Source: Bacillota bacterium
GTDB lineage: Bacteria > Bacillota > Clostridia > Christensenellales > UMGS416
NCBI GenBank assembly: GCA_023398815.1
Contig: JAEWRW010000037.1
Span: forward strand, 78,052 to 142,051
Length of the DNA stretch: 64,000 bases
Reading direction: 5' to 3'
Below the pieces are notes generated by a model. The model was not told where the DNA came from. It was given only the letters and a program-made list of their open reading frames with translations, and made no database searches. The translations under genes were made by a program, and so were the position numbers. Within the stretch, counting starts at the first letter, position 1, and the number at the start of each line of letters is the position of its first letter. This document shows, in pieces, positions 1-9,739 of this stretch.

Positions 1-1826
1 CCCACCCGTGGGCCATCCGGCAGGCAGGAGCGCTTGAACTGCTGGCTGAAGAACCGGGTGAGGAAGGTGCGCAGCGTCTTCTTCATCAGCTCCTGCGGGT
101 AGCGGTCGCCAAAGGCGTGCAGCGCCAGCAGCAGCAGCTTGGAGGGTGACGCGCCACCCTCCAGCATGTGGTAGAGGAAGAAGTCGTGCAGCTCGTAGGG
201 CCCCAGGATGTCCTCGGTGCGCTGGTCGATCTCCCCCTCGCGGGAGGGGATGAGCTCCGGCGACACCGGCGTGTCCAGAATGTCGGCGGCGATCTCGGCC
301 ACCGTGGGGTTGAAGTGGTTCACGCTGAGCCACCGCACAAGGTGGCGCACCAGCGTCTTGGGCACGCCGCTGTTCACGTTGTACATGGACATGTGGTCGC
401 CGTTGTAGGTGGACCAGCCCAGCGCCAGCTCCGACAGATCGCCGGTGCCCAGCGCCAGCGCACCGATGTGGTTGCAGTAATCAAAGAGGATCTGGGTGCG
501 CTCCCGCGCCTGGCAGTTTTCATAGGCGATGTCGTGCACGCTGGGGTCCTGGCCGATGTCGAGGAAGTGCTGGTTGACGGCGGCGGAGATGTCAATCTCC
601 CGAATGGTGCAGCCTAGCTCCTGCATCAGTCCCAGGGCGTTGCTCTTGGTGCGTGCGCCGGTGCCAAAGCCCGGCAGCGTCAGCGCGTGCAGGTCGGCGG
701 GGTTCCAGCCCTCCTCGGCAAAGAGCCGCGCGGCGATGAGCAGCGTCAGCGCCGAGTCCAGCCCGCCGGAGACGTTGACAGCCGCCCGCTTGAGGCCGGT
801 GTGCTCCATGCGCTTGCGCAGCGCCGCCACCTGGATGGCCGTGATCTCCCCGGAGCGGGCGTCCTGCTCGGTGCCGCCGGGCACAAAGGGCAGCGCCGCG
901 TAGTGGCGCAGCAGGGGCAGCTCGCCGCGCTCATCCAGCGGGAAGCGCACGGAGCGGCCCTCGGGCCGCTCCTGGTCGGCAAAGAACGTGGAGCAGCGCA
1001 CCCGTTGAAACTGCAACCGCCCCAGGTCGAGGTCGGCGGTTGTCAGCACATCGCGGCGGAAACGCTCGCCCTCGGCAAGCATGCGGCCATTTTCGGCCAC
1101 GCAGGTGTAGCCGCCAAAGACCACGTCGGTCGTCGATTCGTCGGGGCCGGCCCCGGCGTAGACGTAGCCCGCGATGCAACGGCCCGACTGCATGGCGATG
1201 AGGCCCTTGCGGTAGTCCTGCTTGGTCACGGCCTCGTCGCTGGCCGAGGGGTTGAAGATGACCATCGCCCCCCGCTGAGCCAGGGCCGCTGACGGCGGGC
1301 TGGGCGTCCACAGGTCTTCGCAGATCTCGATGCCGAAGGTCAGCAACCCATCCTCGGCCTGAAAGAGGAGGTCGGGCCCGAAAGGCACCTCGGCACCGTC
1401 CAGATTGACGGTGAAGCGGGTGCCGCCGCCGGAGGCAAACCACCGCCGCTCGTAAAACTCCTGGTAGTTGGGGAGATGAATCTTGGGCACGAGGCCCAAC
1501 ACCCGGCCGCGCCCCACCACGGCCGCGCAGTTGTAGAGCCGCCCTTCCACCACCATCGGCAAGCCCACGATGGCCACCGTGGCCCCGCTGGCCGTGGCCA
1601 CCTGCCGCAGGCCATCGAGTGCCGCTCGCTGCAGCGTCGGCTGCAGAAAGAGATCGGCGCAGGTGTAGCCGGTCAGCCCCAGCTCAGGGAACAGGGCCAC
1701 CGACGCACCGGCCCGTTCGGCCCGCGTCAGCAGCTGCAGCGTTTCTTTGGTGTTGTAGACCACGTCGCCCACCCGCAGGCGGGGGGTGGCGGCGGCCACG
1801 CGCACAAAGCCATATTGACCCAACAT
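1..1826 (-). CDS. nadE: Glutamine-dependent NAD+ synthetase (3' end cut by window)
   Basis: Makes NAD+ from deamido-NAD+, ATP and glutamine in the cytoplasm. The visible 608 residues hold an N-terminal nitrilase-type glutaminase domain with the expected Glu48 (FPELGLTGY), Lys115 (VPKIHLPNY) and Cys169 (EICEDLW). A C-terminal ammonia-dependent synthetase domain follows with the PP-loop SGGLDS and the stretch ALGTGDLSELALGWSTYNGD. The family is about 640 residues long, so only a short C-terminal piece is missing. The start codon at 1826 follows a GTGAGGT-like ribosome binding site. The gene is transcribed away from tig. The two-domain form lets the cell use glutamine rather than free ammonia. 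The identification is firm. Confidence 0.95.
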   Translation of the reverse strand, partial: MLGQYGFVRVAAATPRLRVGDVVYNTKETLQLLTRAERAGASVALFPELGLTGYTCADLFLQPTLQRAALDGLRQVATASGATVAIVGLPMVVEGRLYNCAAVVGRGRVLGLVPKIHLPNYQEFYERRWFASGGGTRFTVNLDGAEVPFGPDLLFQAEDGLLTFGIEICEDLWTPSPPSAALAQRGAMVIFNPSASDEAVTKQDYRKGLIAMQSGRCIAGYVYAGAGPDESTTDVVFGGYTCVAENGRMLAEGERFRRDVLTTADLDLGRLQFQRVRCSTFFADQERPEGRSVRFPLDERGELPLLRHYAALPFVPGGTEQDARSGEITAIQVAALRKRMEHTGLKRAAVNVSGGLDSALTLLIAARLFAEEGWNPADLHALTLPGFGTGARTKSNALGLMQELGCTIREIDISAAVNQHFLDIGQDPSVHDIAYENCQARERTQILFDYCNHIGALALGTGDLSELALGWSTYNGDHMSMYNVNSGVPKTLVRHLVRWLSVNHFNPTVAEIAADILDTPVSPELIPSREGEIDQRTEDILGPYELHDFFLYHMLEGGASPSKLLLLALHAFGDRYPQELMKKTLRTFLTRFFSQQFKRSCLPDGPRV

Positions 1827-1871
1827 ATACCGTACCTCACAAGAGATGTTTCAACGCAATCGGTCTGTGGA

Positions 1872-1899
1872 ATTATAACATAAAATGCCAGCCTTCAAA
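1872..1899 (-). promoter_or_regulatory. Probable nadE promoter
   Basis: Read leftward, TATAAT (complement of 1872-1877) lies 15-16 nt from a TTGAAG/TTTGAA hexamer (about 1893-1899). The box sits about 45 nt upstream of the nadE start. The spacing is slightly short, so the -35 assignment is tentative. Confidence 0.5.
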
Positions 1900-1928
1900 A
1901 CATCGCCAGTCGGGAGGAGCAAACCCTA

Positions 1929-1957
1929 TTGACCTTCTTTGACCAATAAGATATACT
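1929..1957 (+). promoter_or_regulatory. tig promoter P1
   Basis: TTGACC (1929-1934) and TATACT (1952-1957) are separated by 17 nt, a near-consensus sigma-A promoter. It lies upstream of a second, equally good promoter and gives a leader of about 140 nt before tig. Confidence 0.7.
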
Positions 1958-1991
1958 GGGGACAAAAGAAGAGCATATGGAGATGAATTGG

Positions 1992-2020
1992 TTGCAACTG
2001 GACGGCGGCTGTGGTATAGT
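1992..2020 (+). promoter_or_regulatory. tig promoter P2
   Basis: TTGCAA (1992-1997) and TATAGT (2015-2020) are separated by exactly 17 nt. Transcription would start near 2027, about 75 nt before tig. Together with P1 it forms a tandem pair driving tig-clpP-clpX. No CtsR-type operator was recognised around either promoter. Confidence 0.7.
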
Positions 2021-2101
2021 TTCGAGGAAATGCTCTGCCGACCACCGCGCAGGGCCGGTTTCCGTCTATTATTTGCAAGAAGGTATAGGAGGACTCACCC
2101 A

Positions 2102-3388
2102 ATGACAGTCACCATGGAGAAGACCGGGGTCAACGAGGCCAAGCTGACCATCACCGTGGAGCAGGACGCCTACCGGGACGCGATGCAGAAGGCTTACCTC
2201 AAGATGCGCGGGCAGATTAACATCCCCGGGTTCCGGCAGGGCAAGGCCCCCCGGCAGATCATTGAAAGCTATTATTCCGAGGCCGTCTTCTACGACGAAG
2301 CCTGCAATATCGCCATCCCCGATGCCTACGACAAGGCCATTGACGAGCAGGGCTTGTTTGCTGTGGACCAACCCGAGATTGATGTGCTGGAGATCGGCGC
2401 CGAGAAGGGTATCGTGTTCACCGCCGTCGTCACCCTCAAGCCTGAGGTGACCCTGGGCCAGTACAAGGGCCTCGTGGCCGAGAAGCCCGAGTACCCCGTG
2501 ACCGATGAGGACGTGGACGCCGAACTCAAGAGCGCCCAGGATCGTGTCGCCCGCTGGGTGGAGGTCACCGACCGCCCTGTGCAGAACGGCGACCGCATCA
2601 TGCTCGATTATTCCGGCTTCACCGATGGGGTCATGTTCCCCGGCGGCACCGCCGAGAACCAGCCCCTGGAGATTGGCTCCGGCCGGTTCATCCCGGGCTT
2701 TGAGGAGCAGATCATTGGCATGACCGTGGGCCAGGAGGGTGAGGTCAAGGTGACCTTCCCCACCGAGTACCACGCCGAGGAGCTGGCCGGCAAGGAAGCC
2801 GTGTTCCTGGTGAAGATTCGCGAGATCAAAGGCAAGGAAGTGCCGGCCATCGACGACGAGTTCGCCAAGGACGTCAGCGAGTTTGAGACGCTGGACGAGT
2901 ACAAGGCCAGCATCCGCACCAAGCAGGAAGAGACCAACACCCAGCGCGCCCAGAATGAGTATGAAGAAAAGCTCATCGAGCAGGCCGCTGCCAACGCCAC
3001 GGTGGAGATCCCCCAGTGCATGATCGACCGGCAGGCCGAGCGCATGGTGCGCGACTTTGAATTCCGCATGAGCTACCAGGGCCTGCGCCTGGAGGATTAC
3101 CTCAACATGACCGGCCAGACCCGTGAGGCGCTGCTGGAGCAGAACAAGGGCGAGGCCGCCCGCACCGTGCGCACGTCGCTGGTGATGGAGCAGATCCAGA
3201 AGGCCGAGAGCATCGAAGCCACCGACGAGGACGTCGACGCTGAGGTGGAGAAGCTGGCCGCCGCACGCAACCAATCGGCCGACGACATGAAAAAGACGCT
3301 GACCGAAGAGGATAAACACTATCTCAAGGACAATATTATAATGCAGAAGACGGTGAAGTTCCTGGCGGACAACGCGGTTTCTGCATAA
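2102..3388 (+). CDS. tig: Trigger factor, ribosome-associated chaperone and peptidyl-prolyl isomerase
   Basis: Binds near the ribosome exit tunnel and shields nascent chains. It is 428 residues, the usual family length. The N-terminal ribosome-binding domain contains the signature GFRQGKAPRQ. A central FKBP-like isomerase domain (about 160-245, GDRIMLDYSGFTDG...IPGFEEQI) and a helical C-terminal substrate-binding domain follow. The reading frame is open further upstream, but the ATG at 2102 is preceded by AGGAGG at 2087-2092 with 9 nt spacing, so this start is chosen. It is followed by clpP and clpX in the order common in Bacillota, so chaperone and protease are probably co-transcribed. Confidence 0.96.
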   Translation: MTVTMEKTGVNEAKLTITVEQDAYRDAMQKAYLKMRGQINIPGFRQGKAPRQIIESYYSEAVFYDEACNIAIPDAYDKAIDEQGLFAVDQPEIDVLEIGAEKGIVFTAVVTLKPEVTLGQYKGLVAEKPEYPVTDEDVDAELKSAQDRVARWVEVTDRPVQNGDRIMLDYSGFTDGVMFPGGTAENQPLEIGSGRFIPGFEEQIIGMTVGQEGEVKVTFPTEYHAEELAGKEAVFLVKIREIKGKEVPAIDDEFAKDVSEFETLDEYKASIRTKQEETNTQRAQNEYEEKLIEQAAANATVEIPQCMIDRQAERMVRDFEFRMSYQGLRLEDYLNMTGQTREALLEQNKGEAARTVRTSLVMEQIQKAESIEATDEDVDAEVEKLAAARNQSADDMKKTLTEEDKHYLKDNIIMQKTVKFLADNAVSA

Positions 3389-3426
3389 CGGGAGACCAAA
3401 ACCTCCCGGCGAAAGGAGTGTAGATC

Positions 3427-4008
3427 ATGGGCTTAGTGCCAATGGTAGTGGAACAGACCAACCGCGGAGAGCGGTCTTACGACATCTACTCCCGGCTTTT
3501 GAACGACCGCATTGTCTTTGTCACCGGCGAGGTGGAGGACCACATGGCCAACCTCGTGGTGGCGCAGCTTCTGTATTTGGAAGCGATGGACCCCGCCAAG
3601 GACATCTCCCTCTACATCAACAGCCCCGGCGGCTCCATCTCGGCGGGCATGGCCATCTATGACACGATGCAGTACATCAAGTGCGATGTGAGCACCATGT
3701 GCATCGGCATGGCCGCGTCCATGGGCGCGTTCCTGCTGGCCGCCGGCACCAAGGGCAAGCGCCGCGCGCTGCCCAACAGTGAAGTGATGATCCATCAGCC
3801 CTCGGGCGGTGCCCGTGGCCAGGCGACCGACATCGCCATTCAGGCCGAACACATCATAAAGATAAAGAAGACCATGAACCGGCTGCTGTCCGAGATGACC
3901 GGCCAACCGCTGGAACGCATTGAGCGGGATGTGGAGCGTGACTTTTTCATGTTCAGTCAAGAGGCCAAGGATTACGGCCTCATTGACGAAGTGATGATCA
4001 CCCGCTGA
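3427..4008 (+). CDS. clpP: ATP-dependent Clp protease proteolytic subunit
   Basis: Serine protease that forms the barrel-shaped chamber of Clp proteases and works with ClpX encoded next door. It is 193 residues, the normal length. The catalytic triad is visible as Ser98 (GMAASMGAF), His123 (MIHQP) and Asp172. The oxyanion region NSPGGSISAGMAIYD is intact. The ATG follows AAAGGAGTG. It starts 38 nt after tig and ends 28 nt before clpX, which indicates one operon. Confidence 0.97.
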   Translation: MGLVPMVVEQTNRGERSYDIYSRLLNDRIVFVTGEVEDHMANLVVAQLLYLEAMDPAKDISLYINSPGGSISAGMAIYDTMQYIKCDVSTMCIGMAASMGAFLLAAGTKGKRRALPNSEVMIHQPSGGARGQATDIAIQAEHIIKIKKTMNRLLSEMTGQPLERIERDVERDFFMFSQEAKDYGLIDEVMITR

Positions 4009-4036
4009 GCATCCCCGCCACAGGAAAGGAGCGAAA

Positions 4037-5320
<1,284 letters not shown>

Positions 5321-5349
5321 GGGCGGGCAATGCCCACTGACGAACCCTA

Positions 5350-5390
5350 CCACACCGGGAGAATCCAGTTCTCCCGGTGTGGTTTTTTCT
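5350..5390 (+). terminator. Rho-independent terminator of tig-clpP-clpX
   Basis: A perfect 14-bp stem (5350-5363 with 5369-5382) closes a 5-nt loop and is followed by TTTTTT at 5383-5388. Confidence 0.93.
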
Positions 5391-5621
5391 TACCCTGGCA
5401 GGAGGAACGGCTGCGGGAGCGTGGTTTGTCTTGGGCGTTTCGGCTGCGTCACCATAGGCGGTGGCCCATCGTATGCAAATGCACGCACGTGAAGAGGCTT
5501 GTACAGACCAAGCCGAGTGTCAAAAATGCCAGGTTGCAATGCAAGCCGTTATGGCCTTTGCGTGAAGCATGTTGTATCATTGTCATCAAATGGTGAGCAA
5601 TAAGGTGCGAGGAGAAACAAC
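5391..5621. other. Intergenic stretch without recognised gene
   Basis: Between the clpX terminator and the next gene. The sequence is less GC-rich than its surroundings. No convincing ORF or RNA gene was seen, and no promoter with correct hexamer spacing could be defined. Confidence 0.4.
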
Positions 5622-6215
5622 ATGCAGATCGAAATACGCAGATTGACGCCTGATCTTGTTGAGGACTATGTGCGCTTTTTTGATACGACGCCGCATGCCG
5701 ATGGAAGGGGCGAGCACAGATGCTATTGCGTGTGGTGGTGCAATGATGACTATGAGGGCAAGGACTTGACCTCATCACCGGAGAGCAGGAGAGAGTACGC
5801 TATCCAATGCGTCAAGGGCGATAACATCCAAGGCTATCTCGCCTATTGCGGGGATGAGGTTGTGGGATGGTGCAACGCAAACACAAAAATGGATTGCCTG
5901 AAATGCTACTGCTGGCGGCGGTTCATGGGCGATGTGCCAACGGAGGAAACCACGCCGGAGATAAGGGTCAAATCCATCTTTTGCTTTGCGATTGCACCCA
6001 AGATGAAAAGAAGAGGAATTGCCTCCCGACTGGTGGAACGCGTTTGCGCGGACGCGGCACGGGATGGCTTTGACTTTGTAGAGGCATATCCCAACAAAGC
6101 ATTCATTGACGAAGCGGAGGATTTCATGGGGCCCGTCGCGCTGTATACCAAGAGCGGGTTTTCCAAGCATTGGGAAACGGAAGAAAAGTTCGTGATGAGG
6201 AAGCCGCTCAGATAG
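5622..6215 (+). CDS. GNAT-family N-acetyltransferase
   Basis: 197 residues. The C-terminal half has the GNAT acetyl-CoA motif (APKMKRRGIASRLVERV, about 127-143) followed by a beta-strand and the motif-B-like LYTKSGF near 175. The family transfers an acetyl group from acetyl-CoA to an amine, but the substrate cannot be told from sequence. The N-terminal half is rich in Cys and Trp (CYCVWWCNDD, CLKCYCWRRF), which is unusual and could bind metal. The ATG follows GAGGAGA. Base composition is clearly lower in GC than the neighbours, so the gene may have been acquired. It stands alone between a terminator and a hairpin. Confidence 0.8.
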   Translation: MQIEIRRLTPDLVEDYVRFFDTTPHADGRGEHRCYCVWWCNDDYEGKDLTSSPESRREYAIQCVKGDNIQGYLAYCGDEVVGWCNANTKMDCLKCYCWRRFMGDVPTEETTPEIRVKSIFCFAIAPKMKRRGIASRLVERVCADAARDGFDFVEAYPNKAFIDEAEDFMGPVALYTKSGFSKHWETEEKFVMRKPLR

Positions 6216-6310
6216 GTTTCTATTTTTCGCACCGGTCGGGAGACAAGGCGTCGGGTGGATGAAAGTGTCCCCGGATGGTCGTCAATGGGTTCTCCTCCTG
6301 ATTCACGACA

Positions 6311-6350
6311 AACGATGGGCCGTATCGCTTTTTGATACAGCCCATCGTTC
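6311..6350. terminator. Hairpin between convergent acetyltransferase genes
   Basis: A 10-bp outer stem (6311-6320 with 6340-6349) and a 5-bp inner stem (GTATC/GATAC) are separated by one unpaired base on each side. There is no clear T-run on either strand, so efficient intrinsic termination is uncertain. The position between facing genes suggests a bidirectional stop. Confidence 0.5.
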
Positions 6351-6394
6351 TTTGCGGTACATGCCCTCAGGCGGCTCTTGTTCCCTGCGCCGCT

Positions 6395-6895
6395 TCAGTG
6401 CCCCGCCGGCAGCCGCTTTTCCATGAAGTAGCTCATTTCCGCCAGGTTCTTGGGGTGGTCGATGCGAACGACATGGAACCCACACTTGTTTACGTAGAAG
6501 TGGTGGTTCCGGCGGGAGAAGCCCGGTGTCTCCGTCCGCCACACCCGCACGGTGGGGAAGCGCTGCTCCACAAACCGCCAGAGCTTCAGCCCCACACCGC
6601 CGTCCTGCAGGTCCGCGTCCACCATCAGGTTGCCCAGGAAAGCTTCGCCCTCCGGCCCCAGGAACACATTGACCGCGCCGATGACGCGCCCGTCCCGCTC
6701 GGCTTTGAATGCCTGCGCCCCGGCGTTGAGGTACCACTGGCGGATAAACCCGCCGTCGTCGTAGCCGGGAGGGCCTCCGGCGCGGCCCAGGTGGCGGCGG
6801 CTGTCCTCGTCAAAGGCGCGCGTCATGATGCCGGTCAGCATCTCCACATCATCCGCCGTCACAGGGCGGAAACACAACCCTTCAAAATGCTCCAT
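6395..6895 (-). CDS. GNAT-family N-acetyltransferase
   Basis: 166 residues from the ATG at 6895, which is preceded by AAGGAGG with about 7 nt spacing. An in-frame upstream start at 6925 has no such site and is less likely. The GNAT fold is suggested by FLGNLMVDADLQDGGVGLKLWRFVEQ (central strand plus pyrophosphate-binding loop) and the C-terminal NHHFYVNKCGFHVV. The acceptor is unknown. It stands alone, divergent from the nucleotidyltransferase gene to its right. Confidence 0.78.
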   Translation of the reverse strand: MEHFEGLCFRPVTADDVEMLTGIMTRAFDEDSRRHLGRAGGPPGYDDGGFIRQWYLNAGAQAFKAERDGRVIGAVNVFLGPEGEAFLGNLMVDADLQDGGVGLKLWRFVEQRFPTVRVWRTETPGFSRRNHHFYVNKCGFHVVRIDHPKNLAEMSYFMEKRLPAGH

Positions 6896-7166
6896 GGTCT
6901 GACCTCCTTCTTTTTCTGCTCCCAACAGCGGCCAGTGGCCTCAGCCAGAAACGTGAATCACGCAACCGTGGTGTGCGCTTTGTTTTGCCCGCGCCTTTGC
7001 TACGTCTGCCGTGTCCATGTGGATCATACATTGTGACGCGGCGTCAAAGTCAACGGCTCGTTTGCGGCGTTTTCGCCAGGCGGCAGGGTTCGCATCGCCC
7101 ATGCGCGGTATGAGTCGCTTCTCATTTTCCCATACTGACGGTATCAAATCCTTGGGGGTCTGCATC

Positions 7167-9596
7167 TTGAAGGCAGTCATCATGGCCGGCGGCGAGGGCA
7201 GTCGCCTGCGGCCCGTTACCTGCGATCTGCCCAAACCTATGGTGCCGGTGCTGGGCCGGCCCGTCATGGAGTACGCGCTGGAATTGCTGGCGCGCCACGG
7301 CATCCGGGAGGTGGCGGTGACGCTCCATTACCTGCCCGACAGCATCCGCGGTTACTTCGGCGATGGATCCAAATGGGGCGTGCACCTGCATTACTTTGTG
7401 GAGGAGGTGCCGCTAGGCACCGCCGGCAGCGTCCGCGCCGCCAGGGACTTCCTCAACGAGCCGTTCCTCGTCATCAGCGGCGACGCGCTCACGGACATCG
7501 ACCTCACCCTGGCCATGGAGGCCCACCGCCAAAAGCGCGCGGCGGTGACGCTGGTGTTGAAGAGCGTGGATACGCCGGTGGACTATGGGGTCGTCATCAC
7601 CGATGGAGAAGGGCGCGTGGAGCGCTTTCTGGAGAAGCCCGCATGGGGCGATGTGTTCAGCGACACGGTCAACACCGGCATCTACCTCATCGAGCCGGAG
7701 GTGATGGACCGGCTGGCGGAGGGGGAGAAGGCCGACTTCGCCAAGGATCTCTTCCCCACGCTGATGGAGGAGAACGCGCCTCTCTATGGCCACCTGACCG
7801 AGGGGTACTGGTGCGACATTGGCAGCCCCGGCCAATACGCCGCCGCCCAGTTTGACCTGCTGGCAGGCCGGGTGAATGTGACGTTGCCGTTGCCCCAGCC
7901 CGAAGAAGGACTGTGGGTCGATCCTTCGGTGACAGTACCCACCGACGCCGAAATCACGCCGCCCTGCTACATCCAGGCTGGGGCGACGCTGGAAGGCGGC
8001 TGTGCCCTCGGCCCCCATGGGGTGGTGGGGCGGGGGTGTGTCATTGGCCGCGGCGCGTCGGTGCAGCACAGCGTGCTGCTGGATCGTGTGTTTGTGGGTC
8101 GGGCAGCCCATCTTGACCACACCATCCTCTGCGAGGATGTGACGGTGGGGGAGCGTGCCCGGCTGGAGGACGGCTCGGTCGTGGGGGCATCGGTGCATGT
8201 GGGGGGCGACAGCGTGGTGGGGCGCGGGGTGCTGCTGTGGCCGGGCATCCGGGTGGAGCGCCACGCCCGGGTGCGCCGCAGCCAGCAGCGCGGCAGCCGC
8301 TACCCCCAGGCGCTCTTTGATGAGAACGGCATCTCCGGCACCTTCAACGAGGATCTCTCGGCCGAGACGATGGCCCGGCTGGCGCTGGCGGTGGGGTCGG
8401 CATTGGCCCGTGGCAACCGGGTTGGGGTGGCGACCTGGGGCGACAACGCCGCCGCCCTGCTGCGGGAGGCTTTTGACGCCGGGCTCCTCTCCACCGGCGT
8501 GTGCTGTGTGGACATGGGGCGGCTGACGCTGCCGGCCACCCGCTTTGGCACCAAGCGCCTGCGGCTGGATGGGGCCGTGCACATCCAGGCACAGGAGGGG
8601 CAGGTGCTGCTGACGGTGCTCGATGGCCGTGGGGCCAACATCGACCAGGCGCAGGAGAAGCGCATCCAGGAGCTGAGCGCCCGGGGCAGCTTCCGCCGGG
8701 TGCGCACCGAGGACATTCCGGAGATCATCGACATCTCGGGCATTGCGGTGTTCTACGAGCAGGAGCTGTACGGCGGCGGCGCGCCCTTCATGGGCGACCG
8801 CACCATCGGCGTCTACGGCCCCGACGATGAGCTGAACCACGAGGCCGAGCGGGTGCTGGAAGAACTGGGCGTTGCCTGCCGGCGCTGCCTTGCCAGCGTC
8901 ACGCTGGAGGAGGCCGGCAGCCACATGGCACAGGACGGTGCCAAGATCGGCCTCTATCTGCACCGCGCCGGCGACGATTTCGCCCTGCTGGATGAGCAGG
9001 GCGGGGTGTACCACGGCGACCGGCTGGCGGTGCTGCTGGCGCTGGTCGCGATGGATCAGGATATTCTCTCGGGCACGGTGCCGCTGCCAGTCACCGCGTC
9101 CCGCGCCTTTGACGAAGTGGCGGGCAACCGCGGCGTGACGGTGGAACGCACGCCCATCGGCCGCAGCGAGTGGCTGCGTAAGGCCTGCCATTCCCCCGAT
9201 GAGAGACTGTGCACCCTGTTTTACGACGGGGTGTACGCGGCCATCGCGCTGGCACGCACGCTGGCAGCCGAGGGCATCCCGCTCTCAGCCTATGCCGCCC
9301 GGGTGCCGGAGAGCTTTGTAAGCGACCAACTGGTGGAGTGCCCCCTCGACCGGCGCGGCGCGGCCATGAAGGCCCTGCACGCCCGTGGCGGCAGCACGGC
9401 GCGGTACGGCGGCGCGCTCATTGAGGAGGGGGATGGCCGGGTGTTTGTCTGGCCCGACCGGCAGAGCTCCCACCTGCGGCTGCGTACCGAGGCTTACCGG
9501 CAGGAGATTGCCGACGAGCTTGCCATCCACTGGGCCGAGACGCTGCGCGGCATGGCAACAGACCCGAACGCCGACGATTTGGAGAATGGGGAGTAA
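7167..9596 (+). CDS. Sugar-phosphate nucleotidyltransferase with hexapeptide repeats and degenerate phosphomannomutase domain
   Basis: 809 residues from a TTG start at 7167. An open upstream extension to 7011 is not conserved-looking, and GGGGG at 7154-7158 fits as ribosome binding site. Residues 1 to about 235 form a nucleotidyltransferase domain (MAGGEGSRLRP...LPKPM, later SGDALTDIDL and FLEKP). Residues about 250-375 are left-handed beta-helix (hexapeptide) repeats. The rest resembles a phosphohexomutase but lacks the TASHNP phosphoserine loop and the DGDxDR metal loop. In their place stand VLDGRGANID...EKRIQEL and FRRV, which I recall from mannose-1-phosphate guanylyltransferase fusions of Bacillota and Cyanobacteria. 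Such proteins activate sugar phosphates for glycan synthesis. The exact sugar and nucleotide are not certain. Confidence 0.82.
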   Translation: MKAVIMAGGEGSRLRPVTCDLPKPMVPVLGRPVMEYALELLARHGIREVAVTLHYLPDSIRGYFGDGSKWGVHLHYFVEEVPLGTAGSVRAARDFLNEPFLVISGDALTDIDLTLAMEAHRQKRAAVTLVLKSVDTPVDYGVVITDGEGRVERFLEKPAWGDVFSDTVNTGIYLIEPEVMDRLAEGEKADFAKDLFPTLMEENAPLYGHLTEGYWCDIGSPGQYAAAQFDLLAGRVNVTLPLPQPEEGLWVDPSVTVPTDAEITPPCYIQAGATLEGGCALGPHGVVGRGCVIGRGASVQHSVLLDRVFVGRAAHLDHTILCEDVTVGERARLEDGSVVGASVHVGGDSVVGRGVLLWPGIRVERHARVRRSQQRGSRYPQALFDENGISGTFNEDLSAETMARLALAVGSALARGNRVGVATWGDNAAALLREAFDAGLLSTGVCCVDMGRLTLPATRFGTKRLRLDGAVHIQAQEGQVLLTVLDGRGANIDQAQEKRIQELSARGSFRRVRTEDIPEIIDISGIAVFYEQELYGGGAPFMGDRTIGVYGPDDELNHEAERVLEELGVACRRCLASVTLEEAGSHMAQDGAKIGLYLHRAGDDFALLDEQGGVYHGDRLAVLLALVAMDQDILSGTVPLPVTASRAFDEVAGNRGVTVERTPIGRSEWLRKACHSPDERLCTLFYDGVYAAIALARTLAAEGIPLSAYAARVPESFVSDQLVECPLDRRGAAMKALHARGGSTARYGGALIEEGDGRVFVWPDRQSSHLRLRTEAYRQEIADELAIHWAETLRGMATDPNADDLENGE

Positions 9597-9673
9597 AACC
9601 CTGCAGAATGGGGGCGAAACAACCGGTTACGTTTGTGCGCTTTCACGGTTTTTGACCACGTTGCGTACCTTCC

Positions 9674-9702
9674 TTGCAAAAGATGCCTCCATCGGCTATC
9701 AT
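9674..9702 (+). promoter_or_regulatory. icd promoter
   Basis: TTGCAA (9674-9679) and TATCAT (9697-9702) are 17 nt apart, giving a leader of about 30 nt before icd. Confidence 0.6.
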
Positions 9703-9739
9703 AGGAAATGCACCCCAGGTGCAGGGAGGAAGACGCGCT

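Noticed and set aside
2069..3319. Long antisense ORF (416 codons) opposite tig
   Set aside because: It mirrors the codon structure of tig in GC-rich DNA, has repetitive His/Leu/Gly composition and no family features.
7413..9191. Antisense ORF of 592 codons opposite the nucleotidyltransferase fusion
   Set aside because: Shadow of the coding strand. Composition is rich in His, Gln and Ala without domains.
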